Origin: Limnoraphis robusta CS-951
GTDB lineage: Bacteria > Cyanobacteriota > Cyanobacteriia > Cyanobacteriales > Microcoleaceae
Length of the DNA: 47,290 nucleotides
Assembly: GCF_000972705.2 (NCBI RefSeq)
Contig: NZ_LATL02000119.1
Location: forward strand, 1-47,290
Direction: 5' to 3'
Under the pieces are notes generated by a model. The model did no database searches and was not told the origin of the DNA. It saw only the letters and a list, made by a program, of their open reading frames with translations. Position numbers and translations under genes: made by a program. Shown here in pieces: positions 36,827-46,853 of this stretch. Position 1 is the first letter of the stretch; every line of letters starts with the position of its first letter.

Positions 36827-37206
36827 GAGACAGTTTACAGGGATGTTGGGGCGAGTTCCGAACAGATGTATGTCTTGACAAAAATAACTGATATAAACCT
36901 GCCCTAACTTCCAGTTATTCGTATTCTGAACATAATCACTGTGGGGGGCGGGTTTATGTAGATTATTGCTCAGAAATAGGAATGATTGTGGAACCCGCCC
37001 CTACGCCTACTGGTCACTGTTATTAACTAACTGTCAAGGGCGGGTTTATGTAGATTATTACTGAGAAATAGGAATGATTGTGGAACCCGCCCCTACACCT
37101 ACTGGTGACTTTTATTAAGAAACTGTCAAGGGCGGGTTTATGTAGATTATTACTGAGAAATAGGAATGATTGTGGAACCCGCCCCTACGCCTACTGGTCA
37201 CTGTTA
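36827..37206. other. Intergenic region, mostly tandem repeat
   Basis: About 120 bp of ordinary sequence precedes the 92-bp tandem repeat array (36946-37212). Frames that run through the repeat are by-products of repetition, not genes. Confidence 0.65.
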
Positions 37207-37212
37207 TTAAGA
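36946..37212. repeat. 92-bp tandem repeat, about 2.9 copies, each with an internal hairpin
   Basis: GGGCGGGTTT recurs at 36946, 37038 and 37130 with exactly 92-bp spacing. Each unit ends in AACCCGCCCCTAC-CCTACTGG, so GGGCGGGTT pairs with AACCCGCCC to form a hairpin in each copy. The copies are nearly identical, indicating recent expansion. The last unit abuts the stop of the 2TM gene. A diverged piece (CTGTCAAGGGCGG) is at about 37797. Confidence 0.85.
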
Positions 37213-37707
37213 CTGCCATCCTTTCAAAACTTTCTCGGCAATGGTATTAAAGGACTGTCCGAGTTGTTTTTTGATTTTCCATCGACTAAATGCTTTCTCG
37301 TATTCTTCCCCTTCAGTTTGATAGGTTCTCCAGGCACTCAAGGCTAAGAATAAACCCCAGATTAACATAATTGACAGCGCAAAGGCAATCCCCTGTGTTG
37401 TCACCAAATTGAGTAAAATTAGAAAAGCACTAACAATTCCAAATTTGATTAAGTCCTGTCCCAATTTCTGATGACGTTGGGCATTAAAAATCAGTTTTTC
37501 GTGAGAGTCTTGTCTCGAAAGATGCCATTCTTGTTCCGCCAGCGCTAATTCACCGGGAGAAATGCCCAATTCTGCTGCAATTTCCATCAATTGAGAGCGA
37601 GACAGTTCTCCGTCTTCATCTTTTTTAGCAAAAGCAATCTTGAGAATTTCCTGGGCTTCTTGTTGAATATAAGTTTGTTGAGTGATCGAGTTTTCGGATG
37701 TTTCCAT
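37207..37707 (-). CDS. 2TM domain-containing protein
   Basis: The 166-residue protein has a helical N-terminal region (residues 1-80; LSRSQLMEIAAELGISPGELALAEQEW, a small helix-turn-helix-like unit) followed by two close hydrophobic segments at about 90-107 and 109-127 (FGIVSAFLILLNLVTT, GIAFALSIMLIWGLFLALSAW), the 2TM-domain pattern, and a charged C-terminus. Function unknown; such proteins are common in cyanobacteria, sometimes near kinases. Its stop is overlapped by the last copy of the 92-bp repeat. The Tat/PQQ-propeller gene lies upstream on the same strand at a 109-bp gap. Confidence 0.78.
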   Translation of the reverse strand: METSENSITQQTYIQQEAQEILKIAFAKKDEDGELSRSQLMEIAAELGISPGELALAEQEWHLSRQDSHEKLIFNAQRHQKLGQDLIKFGIVSAFLILLNLVTTQGIAFALSIMLIWGLFLALSAWRTYQTEGEEYEKAFSRWKIKKQLGQSFNTIAEKVLKGWQS

Positions 37708-37816
37708 CGTGAGTTTCCCATAGGCTAACTTCTCCTGATTTTAATATTACCAAATCCTTCAGAGAACTGTGAAACGGCTAGGGGGGGGATTTCTCGACTG
37801 TCAAGGGCGGATAATA

Positions 37817-39388
37817 TTAACCTCCCAAGGTGTACAACCAACCATCTCGCCCACAGATGATAATTTTGCCATCCCAGACAACCGGGGTAGACTCAAAGGA
37901 AATTCCGGGTTTAAACTGTCCCACTTGTTCGACTTTCAGGCGATAATATTCTCCTGCTGCATTTTCTAAGGCGTTGGAGTCATCGGGTTTGGCGGTTTCC
38001 CACTCTAAATTAAACAGATAAACGCCATTATATCCAGCCGTGACTAATTTATAACCATCGGTAAAAATTGGTGTAGAAATTGAACCGCCAATTCTTTGTT
38101 TAAAGACGATAACAGGTGTATTATAAGTTTGTTGTAATAACGGCCCTTTAACTTTTTGACCTGTGATTTTATCCTGAGAACCAATATAAAGATAGCCATC
38201 AATAGCGTTCGTTGCAAATAAAGCGGGAAAACCATCAGGGTTGTATTCATCGTTCAAACTAACAGAACCAATAATTCCCCCTTTCCAACTGGCTAAATTT
38301 GTATTTCCTGTGGGTAAAAACCATTCAACGCTGTCTTCAGGTAGTTTATCGGGATTGAGTTTTATCACACCACCTTGGCCGGGAATCCGTTCTTTTTCAA
38401 TCGTACAAAAAAGCTGACTCGATTTTGAAATAGCAACCGTTCCATCTAAATCTGAACCGATGTCAAAATCCCAGATTATTTTTCGTTCATCTAAACTAAT
38501 TCCATAAATATGTCCTGAACCCGCAGCTACAAAAATACGGTTATCCAGTCGAGAGGGTGAAGCTTCACTGATAATATTTCCGCCCTGTCTTTTCACATCT
38601 GAGGAACTATAAAGTTGAACTTCTGATAATATTTTGGGTTGCCGAAAGCCTAATTTTTTTTGAGCGGCTTTTGTCGAACTGCTGAGGAAGTAACCGATGC
38701 TATTTTCTCCCGCATTAAAAATAATATCATCACCGAGATATAATGCTGAACTGTCATTATCTTGGCTATAAGAAGCTGTTTTTTTTATATTCAGTTTCCA
38801 GAGTTCTTGACCCGTTCTAAAAGAAATTGCTCGAAAACTGGGTGCAATTCCATTTCGGGGTCTACCTGTTCGACTGCCTTGTAAAATCACAATTTGATTG
38901 TCTATGGTTGCTGTTTCATCAATATAAATACTCGAAGAACCTTTAATCACATCATCAAATTTATATTTCCAAATTTCTTCGTTTGTTTCAAAATCTATCT
39001 TTCTTAAATGATGATCATAGGCACCAATAACTAAATAGATTTTACCTTGATCGCGTGTAATTGTGGGTTGTCCTGTCCAACCAGCCCCACTCCAAACTTT
39101 TCGGGTACTCCCAACATAAGTTACTCCGGTTCCCAGGGGAAATTTATGGATAATATTCAAGCCTTCAGGAACCCCTCGACCATAAAATCGTCTCTGAGGA
39201 TTCCCCAAAAAAGTCGGAACTAATAAATCGGTTCCGGCTTGCAAATAACTGACAATTTTATTAAAGCCATTGCTGATATTCTGTTCTTTTAAACGGGGTT
39301 TAAAAAAGTTTAAAAACGTTCCCGGAAACAAGGCACTGATTAAAAATTGAGCTGAATATTTGTGGAATTTTCGTCTGGATAGGTTCAT
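37817..39388 (-). CDS. Tat-exported PQQ-type beta-propeller protein
   Basis: The 523-residue protein starts with a twin-arginine signal, LSRRKFHKYSAQFLISALF: SRRKFHK matches the SRRxFxK Tat motif. Then come PQQ-like repeat strands with Gly/Trp motifs such as GWTGQPTITRDQGKIYLVIGAYDHHLRKIDFETNEEIWKY (read in parts), FRTGQELWKL, ERKIIWDFDIGSDLDGTVAIS and WDGKIIICGRDGWLYTLGG. A fold of eight or so blades is likely. Export of an already folded protein suggests a bound cofactor or metal, but no dehydrogenase residues can be assigned. The function is unknown; BamB-like scaffolding is an alternative. It may be cotranscribed with the 2TM gene. Confidence 0.8.
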   Translation of the reverse strand: MNLSRRKFHKYSAQFLISALFPGTFLNFFKPRLKEQNISNGFNKIVSYLQAGTDLLVPTFLGNPQRRFYGRGVPEGLNIIHKFPLGTGVTYVGSTRKVWSGAGWTGQPTITRDQGKIYLVIGAYDHHLRKIDFETNEEIWKYKFDDVIKGSSSIYIDETATIDNQIVILQGSRTGRPRNGIAPSFRAISFRTGQELWKLNIKKTASYSQDNDSSALYLGDDIIFNAGENSIGYFLSSSTKAAQKKLGFRQPKILSEVQLYSSSDVKRQGGNIISEASPSRLDNRIFVAAGSGHIYGISLDERKIIWDFDIGSDLDGTVAISKSSQLFCTIEKERIPGQGGVIKLNPDKLPEDSVEWFLPTGNTNLASWKGGIIGSVSLNDEYNPDGFPALFATNAIDGYLYIGSQDKITGQKVKGPLLQQTYNTPVIVFKQRIGGSISTPIFTDGYKLVTAGYNGVYLFNLEWETAKPDDSNALENAAGEYYRLKVEQVGQFKPGISFESTPVVWDGKIIICGRDGWLYTLGG

Positions 39389-39534
39389 CGACTTAAGGGT
39401 GCAATTCTAAAAGCAATCATTATTAAACCATGAATTGCTCTGATTGGTAGAAAATGTAAGTTGCCTAGAGTTTTGGGGTCATTTACGCTAAACTAGAAGA
39501 CTAATAAGCGGACTCAATATGAGCAGGTGTTCCT

Positions 39535-41601
39535 ATGGCTAACCGTCTTGCCCAGTCCAAAAGTCTCTATCTTCGCAAACACGGGGAAAATCCCATCGAC
39601 TGGTGGCCCTGGTGCGATGAAGCCCTGGAAAAAGCCAAGGGTGAGGATAAACCCATTTTCCTTTCGATTGGCTATTCTAGTTGTCATTGGTGTACAGTGA
39701 TGGAGGGTGAAGCGTTTTCGGATCGGGCTATCGCTCAATATATGAATGAGAATTTTGTCCCCATCAAAGTTGACCGCGAAGAACGGCCGGAAATTGATAG
39801 TATTTATATGCAAGCGCTACAAATGATGACGGGTCAAGGGGGCTGGCCGTTAAATATATTTCTCTCTCCTGATGACTTAGTTCCCTTTGTTGGTGGCACT
39901 TATTTTCCGGTTCAACCTCGCTACGGACAACCGGGTTTTATAGAAGTTTTGCGACGAGTCAGGAATTTTTATAATACAGAAAAGACTCGTTTGCAAAATC
40001 TTAAACAAGAAATTCGTAATGCTTTAGTTGAATCAACATTATTACCTGCTTCTCAACTGAGTGAGGGTTTATTACAACAAGGTTTAACAACCAATACAGG
40101 CATTATTAGTCGCAATGATTTCGGTGGGCCGCGTTTTCCAATGATTCCTTATGCGGATACGGCTTTACATGAAACTCGATTTGATTTGGAATCTCGTTAT
40201 GATAGTTTACAAGCTTGTACTCAACGGGGAACAGACCTCGTTTCTGGGGGAATTTATGACCATGTAGCGGGGGGTTTTCATCGGTATACGGTTGACCCCA
40301 CTTGGACGGTGCCGCACTTTGAAAAAATGCTTTATGATAACGGACAAATTGTTGAATATTTGGCTAATTTATGGAGTAAAGGCGTTACTGAACCTGCCTT
40401 CAAACGATCAATTTCAGGAACAGTTAGCTGGTTAAAACGAGAAATGACTGCATCAAAGGGATATTTTTATGCGTCCCAAGATGCGGATAATTTTACCACT
40501 CCTGAAGAAGTTGAACCGGAAGAAGGGGCGTTTTATGTATGGACTTGGCAAGAATTAGAGGAGATTCTTTCACCGGGAGAATTTGGAGAATTGCAAGCCA
40601 AATTTACGGTTACAAAAGCGGGGAACTTTGAAGAAAAAAATGTCTTACAGCGTTGGAATTGTAATGAACTGAGTAAACAATTAGAATCAGCCTTAGCAAA
40701 ATTGTTTGCAGTGCGTTATGGTTCCAAGCCTGAAGATTTAGAAACGTTTTCTCCCGCTACAAATAACCAAGAAGCTAAATCAAAAAATTGGCCTGGTCGC
40801 ATTCCTCCCGTCACAGATACTAAGATGATTGTGGCTTGGAATAGTTTGATGATATCCGGTTTAGCGAGGGCGGCGACGGTTTTTCAACAGTCAGAATATC
40901 TGAAAATTGCCACAACAGCCGCACAATTTATTTTAGAGAATCAATGGGTGGATGAACGACTGCACCGGGTTAATTATGATGGAAATCCTGATGTTTTAGC
41001 CCAGTCAGAAGATTATGCGTTATTGATTAAAGCCTTAATTGATTTACATCAAGCCAGTGTATTAGACGCGAGTTTTAAAGCCCCCGAATATTGGTTTGAA
41101 AAAGCGGTTCAAGTTCAACAGGAATTTGATCAATTTCTCTGGAGTTCAGAATTGGGCGGTTACTACAATATCGGAACAGATGCAGGGAACGAATTATTAA
41201 TGCGAGAACGCAGTTATATTGATAATGCAACCCCTGCGGCGAATGGAGTTGCAATGGCGAATTTAGTGCGGTTATTTTTGCTAACTGAACAGTTAGACTA
41301 CCTCGACAAAGCCGAACAAGGTTTACAGGCATTTAGTAGTATTATGGAAAAATCCCCCCAAGCCTGTCCGAGTTTATTTGTGGCGTTAGATTGGTATCGT
41401 AATAATACCTTAGTCAGAAGCAATGTAGAACACATTAAAACCTTGAGTTCTCAATACTATCCGGTAACGATTTTTAAAGTGGATACTAACCTTCCTGAAG
41501 GGGTAACGGGGTTAGTTTGTCAGGGGTTGAAATGTAAGAAACCCGCTAATACCTTTGAGGAAATGCAGCAACAACTTCAAGAGAGTCAAACTCGTTCATA
41601 G
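39535..41601 (+). CDS. DUF255 (YyaL/SSP411-type) thioredoxin-like protein
   Basis: The 688-residue protein has an N-terminal DUF255 thioredoxin-like domain (1-165): [11 protein letters not shown], then [14 protein letters not shown] with Cys50 and Cys53, [15 protein letters not shown] and [12 protein letters not shown]. The rest is an (alpha/alpha)6-barrel, with [12 protein letters not shown] and [14 protein letters not shown] recalling the N-acylglucosamine 2-epimerase/cellobiose epimerase fold. The function is unknown. Length fits the family. The start ATG is after a weak AGGTGTTCCT leader. A strong terminator follows directly (41611-41646), so it is likely a single-gene unit. Confidence 0.9.
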   Translation: MANRLAQSKSLYLRKHGENPIDWWPWCDEALEKAKGEDKPIFLSIGYSSCHWCTVMEGEAFSDRAIAQYMNENFVPIKVDREERPEIDSIYMQALQMMTGQGGWPLNIFLSPDDLVPFVGGTYFPVQPRYGQPGFIEVLRRVRNFYNTEKTRLQNLKQEIRNALVESTLLPASQLSEGLLQQGLTTNTGIISRNDFGGPRFPMIPYADTALHETRFDLESRYDSLQACTQRGTDLVSGGIYDHVAGGFHRYTVDPTWTVPHFEKMLYDNGQIVEYLANLWSKGVTEPAFKRSISGTVSWLKREMTASKGYFYASQDADNFTTPEEVEPEEGAFYVWTWQELEEILSPGEFGELQAKFTVTKAGNFEEKNVLQRWNCNELSKQLESALAKLFAVRYGSKPEDLETFSPATNNQEAKSKNWPGRIPPVTDTKMIVAWNSLMISGLARAATVFQQSEYLKIATTAAQFILENQWVDERLHRVNYDGNPDVLAQSEDYALLIKALIDLHQASVLDASFKAPEYWFEKAVQVQQEFDQFLWSSELGGYYNIGTDAGNELLMRERSYIDNATPAANGVAMANLVRLFLLTEQLDYLDKAEQGLQAFSSIMEKSPQACPSLFVALDWYRNNTLVRSNVEHIKTLSSQYYPVTIFKVDTNLPEGVTGLVCQGLKCKKPANTFEEMQQQLQESQTRS

Positions 41602-41610
41602 AAGATTAAA

Positions 41611-41646
41611 AATTCCTGGTTTCTCAAAGAAGCCGGGATTTTTTTT
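41611..41646 (+). terminator. Rho-independent terminator
   Basis: TCCTGGTTTC (41614-41623) pairs with GAAGCCGGGA (41629-41638; two G-T wobbles) around TCAAA, then eight T (41639-41646), ten bases after the DUF255 stop. Stem core and loop match the terminator at 24246-24280. Confidence 0.9.
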
Positions 41647-41721
41647 GTCATTTAGGATTGCTAGAGGTCAATTTATGCTTAAATAAACGGTATGATTCTC
41701 GTCAAAATTTATTTAAGGTAA

Positions 41722-42726
41722 ATGTTAGAAGATTTAAACTCAATTTGGAAACGGGTTAATAGTTCAATGTTGCTGCGTTTCCTGTTACTGTTTGCTTGCG
41801 GTTGGGTGGTTGTTCAACTGATTGATTATTTCTACTCTGTTATTACAATTTTTACGATTTCCGCAACGTTGGCAGCTTTATTAAATTATCCGGTTCAAAG
41901 CCTTTCTCGTTATATTCCGCGTGGATTTGCCATCGCTGTTACTTGTATCATAACCTTTGGATTATTAATAGCTTTAATTGGTATACTCGGTGCAGAAATT
42001 ATTAACCAAGGACAGGGATTTGTAACCAGTTTACTGAATTTTTTACAGGATTCTGATGTTAATCCAATCGAAAACTTTTTAGATTCGATTAATATTGAAA
42101 GGATTATTCAAACCTTACAAACCGGATTGCTAACAGGTTTAGGTTTACTTCAAGGCACATTTTCAAACTTTTTAACCTTAATTTTTATTGTTGTAATTTG
42201 TGTTTATATGCTGATTGATGGAAGTAAAATTTGGTCAGCTTGTTTAAAAATATTACCTGTAGAGATTCGCGAGCGCTTTTCTGTAACGGTTCAAGAAAGT
42301 TTCATTGGTTTTTTTCGTGTTCAGTTTTTATTAGTGCTATTTTTATCAACTTCTGGGTTTATTGTTTTTTCAATTTTAGGTATTCAATATGCTTTATTTT
42401 TGAGTATTATTTTAGGTGTAATTGATCTGATTCCGGGTATTGGTGGAACATTATGTGTGATTGTCGTGAGTTTATTAGTGTTTCTCTCTCAAGGGGTTTG
42501 GATGGGGGTTAAAGTGTTAATTGCAGCAACAATTTTACAGCAAGCTCAAGATAACATCATCTCTCCTAAACTGATGAAAGATAACTTAAATATTAATCCT
42601 GTCTTTCTGTTCTTTTCTCTGTTTGTCGGGGAAAGAATTGCCGGAATTTTAGGCGTATTTCTCGCGATTCCGATTGCTGGAATGCTGATTAGTTGGTTGA
42701 GTGAACCCCAGGAGGAAGACAATTAA
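41722..42726 (+). CDS. AI-2E family transporter (PerM/UPF0118 type)
   Basis: The 334-residue integral membrane protein has about eight hydrophobic helices: LLRFLLLFACGWVVVQLI (16-33), YSVITIFTISATLAALL (38-54), then GFAIAVTCIITFGLLIALIGILGAEI (in parts), a central soluble stretch (100-140) and a C-terminal bundle with GVIDLIPGIGGTLCVIVVSLL and IAGILGVFLAIPIAGML. The loop PGIGG is the family signature. Members have been linked to autoinducer-2 export and ion antiport; the cargo here is unknown. AAGG (41714) with a five-base spacer supports the ATG at 41722. The downstream neighbour is convergent. Confidence 0.9.
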   Translation: MLEDLNSIWKRVNSSMLLRFLLLFACGWVVVQLIDYFYSVITIFTISATLAALLNYPVQSLSRYIPRGFAIAVTCIITFGLLIALIGILGAEIINQGQGFVTSLLNFLQDSDVNPIENFLDSINIERIIQTLQTGLLTGLGLLQGTFSNFLTLIFIVVICVYMLIDGSKIWSACLKILPVEIRERFSVTVQESFIGFFRVQFLLVLFLSTSGFIVFSILGIQYALFLSIILGVIDLIPGIGGTLCVIVVSLLVFLSQGVWMGVKVLIAATILQQAQDNIISPKLMKDNLNINPVFLFFSLFVGERIAGILGVFLAIPIAGMLISWLSEPQEEDN

Positions 42727-42748
42727 ATAGAGAAACTGAAGTCATTTT

Positions 42749-43072
42749 TTATTCAGTTGTTTCTTTTTTTGGACGGGAAAACATAGCTTTAAACCAACTG
42801 GTTTTACTCAGACTATTTCCCCACATCACAATTCCCGTTGTTAACATCAACAGCAACCCCAACCCATTCAATAAAACATAAACAGGTTCGAGTTGCTTTC
42901 CGAGATATTCTCCTTCGTGAATCACCATTAAAAAGTGAACTTGATCGCGAGATAAACCAAACCAACTCTTTCCTAATCGATAAGCGACACCTGTCGTTGC
43001 CGTAATCAAAAACGGTAGCATAATAATCGGAGCGAGTTGGCGATGGAATTGGCGAAGTGTACGAAGGTTCAT
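42749..43072 (-). CDS. PepSY-associated transmembrane-like small protein
   Basis: The 107-residue protein begins LRTLRQFHRQLAPIIMLPFLITATTGVAYR, a first membrane helix with the His/Arg-rich lead typical of PepSY-TM proteins, followed by a soluble stretch (VHFLMVIHEGEYLG) and a second helix, VYVLLNGLGLLLMLTTGIVMWG. The C-terminus is basic. PepSY-TM proteins are often tied to iron or heme uptake, but this truncated form has only the membrane portion. It starts 24 bp after the end of the upstream 767-residue gene and is probably in the same transcript, so a shared envelope role is possible. Confidence 0.72.
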   Translation of the reverse strand: MNLRTLRQFHRQLAPIIMLPFLITATTGVAYRLGKSWFGLSRDQVHFLMVIHEGEYLGKQLEPVYVLLNGLGLLLMLTTGIVMWGNSLSKTSWFKAMFSRPKKETTE

Positions 43073-43096
43073 AGGAGATTTGTTGTTTAAAAGTCC

Positions 43097-45400
43097 TTAT
43101 CGAATATCTGAAACTTTGTTAACGGTGATCGGTTTATTCAACTCCACAGAATCATTATAAATTTCAGAAGGCGAAATTTGGGGTTGAAGAGTCGGTGTTT
43201 GCTGAATGGGTTGATAGGGTTGGCTATTGTAGTCCTGATAACCATCCTCATTATTGTAATTGTACCCGTCATCATAATTCCCGTAGTCATTGTAATCGTT
43301 AGATCTCGGAGGAGCAGGTTGAGGTTCAGGTTCAGGTTCAGGTTGAGGAGGCGGAGGGTTCAACCATCCTTCCCAGGTTTGAATTTGAGGTTGAGCCGCA
43401 TTAAACGCATTTGTTCCATAAGGAATTTTCTTCAACGTAGCGATCGCCGCAGGTAAATCATAAACTGATTGATCCAAACCGATGTCTAAGATTTCCTGAC
43501 TCCATTCCCCAATTAAACGATCCGCACGTCCCCGCCAAGAACTCGAAGGAGACACTTGAGAAGCCAGTTGAATCGCTTTGACATAACTATCTACGGTACC
43601 ACTAGCGGCGATATTTTCTGCATCTTGAACATTTTTAGTATCTTGAAGTTCAGCTTTCCATCCATCAACCTTCATTTTGGCTTCAGGATAGAGTACAATT
43701 CCGGGTTTAATCTGTTCAGCCACCGAAATGGCTTGGGCTAAATCCCCGTCTGAAGCGATTTGAACGGCTCGATCTAAAATGGGTTGAAATTCCAAGCGTT
43801 GGCTTCTTTCTGCCCACTCAGAAATTCGATCTTGAGCTTCATCATAAAGCGCCCGTCCTTGGCTAATTTGTTGCGCTTGAGAAATCGCTTCTTTGAGGGA
43901 TTTCACATCTCCAAAACTGGCTAATTGATCGGCATTTTCTAATAAAGGTCTATCTTCTATTTCTTCTATTTTCTGATTCCAACGCACCATCTGAACCTGG
44001 GCATCGTCGCCCCGAGGATTAGAAGTCGGAATTGATCGCAGTTCAGCAACAGCAGCTTTTAAGTCTTTAACAGCACCAGAACGGGCTAATTTTCGAGCTT
44101 TTTCTAAAGTTGCCACATCCGAGATCGCCTGTTGCCAGTCGCGAATATATTGTTGTGCTTTATTATGAAAAGGACGACCGACATTAATTTTACGAGCTTG
44201 AGCGATCGCATCTTTCAAGCCTTCTACCGTATCCAACGAGGCGGGAATATGAGCGCGAGATAACAAGATAAAATCTTCAACTTCTTTATCTAAATTCCCC
44301 CGTTTGGGGATTTGCTGCGCCATATTAATTGAGCGTTGCCAATCTCCTGTTTTTAAATTTTCTTCTGCTAAATTCAGAGCGGTTTTGCTGTATTCTGTAA
44401 TCGCCTTTGTCGCGCGATCATAGAGATAACTTTCTGAACCAATTACCTCTGCTTTTTTGATCGCTTCAATGATATTATCAAAACCACCTTGTTCAGCAAT
44501 TCCTCGGGCTTCTGCCAATTTTTTGCTTTCTTCACGAACAATCTGAACGAAATCGGTCAGTTCTTGATATTTGGTTGTTTCCCAATATTGATTTCCCATA
44601 TTCAGCAAACGAGTCGCTTCTCGAAATGCCAAATTCGTCTGTTCTTGACGCAAATGATCTTCAGCTTTGCGGTAAATACCCTCGGCTTCTTTCCAGAGAT
44701 CGTTCCATTCTTTAATTCGTTCTTCTACCTTCGCCATTGCTGGGGTATCTTGAGGAACTTTGCGAGCGCTTTCTATGGCTTTTTTCAGTTCACCTGCTTG
44801 AAATAAATTTTCACTCAAATCGAGAATATCCAGTGACCACTGTTCAATCCGACGGTTAATTTCAGGACGGAGGGGGTGAGTTTTCGATAAACCATCCACC
44901 AATTCAATCGCCACCAATAAATCTTGAACCGTTTCTTTTTTAGCGGCGGTTTCTGCACAATAAAGACGCAAAGAAGCCGAAGCAATCGGCCAGAAAATTT
45001 TCGGACAATTGGGTAAAGACGGCGATCGCAACAGCATCGAACTGGCTAAATATCCCACACCTCCCGGCGTTAAGATCATCAACACCAACCACAACGGCGT
45101 TAACTTCAGCACCAAGGCTCCCTTAGACTGTTTCGGCGCTCGGGGTGGCGGTTCAGGAATAGGTTCCGATGGAGGAATCGCTAAAGTCTGCGGAATCACA
45201 GTCTCCGGTTGGGGATCTGTTTTTGGCGGTTGAGTTGATTGTTCCTCAAGCCCCGACTCCAACAACGCCCGCAACTCTTTGAGTCGTTCAGCGCGACTTT
45301 TCCGCAGCGACAAGGGTTGCGCGGACAGTTGAGGATCTTTTCCTGGTTGCGTGGATAATCGTTCTATCCAACGGCTCTGTTTCTTGTGCTTTTCACTCAT
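43097..45400 (-). CDS. Large single-pass protein with helical repeats, function unknown
   Basis: The 767-residue protein has a cytoplasmic N-terminus (1-94, with a basic SRAERLKELRALLESG and a Pro-rich stretch), one membrane segment (95-117, LVLKLTPLWLVLMILTPG), then a long chain (about 140-680) of helical repeats of about 70-80 residues. Each ends in a Trp motif such as RIKEWNDLW, YIRDWQQAI or RISEWAERS. The tail has a Pro/Glu repeat (PQPEPEPEPQP), Asp/Tyr/Asn-rich low complexity and a short end. I do not recognise the family. The layout (one helix and a periplasmic repeat rod) fits an envelope or secretion scaffold. It is linked to the PepSY-TM-like gene by a 24-bp gap. Confidence 0.7.
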   Translation of the reverse strand: MSEKHKKQSRWIERLSTQPGKDPQLSAQPLSLRKSRAERLKELRALLESGLEEQSTQPPKTDPQPETVIPQTLAIPPSEPIPEPPPRAPKQSKGALVLKLTPLWLVLMILTPGGVGYLASSMLLRSPSLPNCPKIFWPIASASLRLYCAETAAKKETVQDLLVAIELVDGLSKTHPLRPEINRRIEQWSLDILDLSENLFQAGELKKAIESARKVPQDTPAMAKVEERIKEWNDLWKEAEGIYRKAEDHLRQEQTNLAFREATRLLNMGNQYWETTKYQELTDFVQIVREESKKLAEARGIAEQGGFDNIIEAIKKAEVIGSESYLYDRATKAITEYSKTALNLAEENLKTGDWQRSINMAQQIPKRGNLDKEVEDFILLSRAHIPASLDTVEGLKDAIAQARKINVGRPFHNKAQQYIRDWQQAISDVATLEKARKLARSGAVKDLKAAVAELRSIPTSNPRGDDAQVQMVRWNQKIEEIEDRPLLENADQLASFGDVKSLKEAISQAQQISQGRALYDEAQDRISEWAERSQRLEFQPILDRAVQIASDGDLAQAISVAEQIKPGIVLYPEAKMKVDGWKAELQDTKNVQDAENIAASGTVDSYVKAIQLASQVSPSSSWRGRADRLIGEWSQEILDIGLDQSVYDLPAAIATLKKIPYGTNAFNAAQPQIQTWEGWLNPPPPQPEPEPEPQPAPPRSNDYNDYGNYDDGYNYNNEDGYQDYNSQPYQPIQQTPTLQPQISPSEIYNDSVELNKPITVNKVSDIR

Positions 45401-45654
45401 AGGTATGCTAACCCAAAACAGCTCTCACCACACAAACGCCTCGACTCCCGACCTGACAGTAGAAGTATGGGCGACAATCTACCGTAAATGAAAGGGGGAG
45501 AGAGGTTCAAGCTCAGAGTATAGCGGCCATTGGTATACAACAGCTTCAACCCGATAATTCCCATGCTCCAATCTCCCCCATCCTGGTTTGATCAGACCAG
45601 GGTTTTGATTTTAACTTCGATTCGACTGTCATGTACAACTTGAGCTAGCTGACA

Positions 45655-46587
45655 TCAGAACAGAATCGATCTTCTCCGAATATTAGGGGAATCGGTTCGC
45701 GATCGCAACTCCTCAATCAGTTCAGAGAGATGATCGCCATTGGCTTGATAGACTTCCCCGCAAAATTCACACTTGGCTTCGGCGCCGTTGTCTTTGGCGA
45801 TCATGTCCCGCAGTTCGGCTTCTCCGAACATTTTTAAAGCGTTCAAGACTCGTTCAAAGGAACAACTACAATCAAAGCGGACAAGTTGGGTTGTCGGTAG
45901 AATCTTTAAGTCCATATCTCCCAACAGGTGTTGGAAAATGTCGGGTAGGGTTTGACGTTGGCGTAATAGGGGAGTAAACCCAGATAAGCCTTCAATTCGA
46001 GATTCTAAGGTCTTTACTAATTCTTCATCGGTTGCGGCTTTGGGCAGGACTTGTAATAATATTCCCCCAGCCGCTTGTACACCCTCACTATCAACAAACA
46101 CGCCCAAAACCAAAGCTGAAGGCGTTTGATCGGAGTTGAGAATATAGTAAGTCAGATCGTCACCAATTTCCCCAGAAATCAGTTCAACGGTACTTGAGTA
46201 ACGATAGCCAAAGCCTTCATCCCGCACCACATAAACAAACCCATTGCGACCCACTGCACCCCCAACGTCGAGTTTTCCTTTTTCGTTGGGCGGAAGTTCC
46301 ACATCGGGATTTTCTACATAACCTCGGACGGTACCATCTAACCCCGCATCAACGAGAACTCGACCCAGGGGGCCGTCTCCTTTGATTTGAATGTTGACTC
46401 GGGATTCAGCTTGCTTCAAACTCGAAGCAAGTAACAATCCTGCGGCCATTGTCCGACCGAGCGCTGCCGTGGCAACGTAGGAAAGTTTGTGGCGTTGTTT
46501 GGCTTCTTCGGTTAAGCGGGTGGTAATGACTCCCACCGCCCGGATTCCATCCGACGCCGCCGTAGCGCGAATCAGTTGATCAGCCAT
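45655..46587 (-). CDS. hslO: Hsp33 redox-regulated chaperone
   Basis: The 310-residue protein has the complete Hsp33 fold: N-terminal MADQLIRATAASDGIRAVGV, an SSLKQAESRVNIQIKGDGPLG core and the C-terminal zinc redox switch, Cys240-x-Cys242 (DCSCSFERV) and Cys273-xx-Cys276 (KCEFCGEVY). Under oxidation the four cysteines lose zinc and form disulfides, which unfolds the linker and activates the chaperone in the cytoplasm. All four cysteines are present, and the length is normal. It is a single gene, with 254 bp to the next gene downstream. A HIP1 site lies within the 3' end. Confidence 0.96.
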   Translation of the reverse strand: MADQLIRATAASDGIRAVGVITTRLTEEAKQRHKLSYVATAALGRTMAAGLLLASSLKQAESRVNIQIKGDGPLGRVLVDAGLDGTVRGYVENPDVELPPNEKGKLDVGGAVGRNGFVYVVRDEGFGYRYSSTVELISGEIGDDLTYYILNSDQTPSALVLGVFVDSEGVQAAGGILLQVLPKAATDEELVKTLESRIEGLSGFTPLLRQRQTLPDIFQHLLGDMDLKILPTTQLVRFDCSCSFERVLNALKMFGEAELRDMIAKDNGAEAKCEFCGEVYQANGDHLSELIEELRSRTDSPNIRRRSILF

Positions 46588-46696
46588 GCTTACATTTCTT
46601 TACACTGCCTATTTTTAACCATTGTAGTTTTTTCCGGCGTCTTGGCTGAGGGAGAGTGCGATCGCTTACCATATAAGACAGTGAACAGGCAATCAT

Positions 46697-46717
46697 GCAA
46701 CAGGCAACAGGCAACAG
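46697..46717. repeat. Heptamer tandem repeat GCAACAG
   Basis: Three GCAACAG units in phase, preceded by a degenerate copy. It is followed (46730-46850) by several related ACTGGTCACTG(T/A)TAACTG blocks. Both types are dispersed intergenic repeats; the GTCACTGTTA core also occurs in the 92-bp repeat near 37012 and 37197. Confidence 0.7.
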
Positions 46718-46853
46718 GCAAGAAACTATTAACTGTTCACTGGTCACTGTTAACTGAAAAACTGGTCACTCTCTTGCAAACTGTGCTTCTGGCGGAAACC
46801 GCGCCCGTCGCAAGTTTGCGCTGATAACTGGTCACTGATAACTGTAAAAGACT

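Noticed and set aside
37078..37347. Open frame across the 92-bp repeats
   Set aside because: It exists only because the repeat unit recurs, runs antisense into the 2TM gene and has no ribosome-binding site.
43178..43456. Plus-strand frame with long Arg/Val-rich runs
   Set aside because: It is the complement of the Pro/Glu and Asp/Tyr low-complexity tail of the 767-residue protein.
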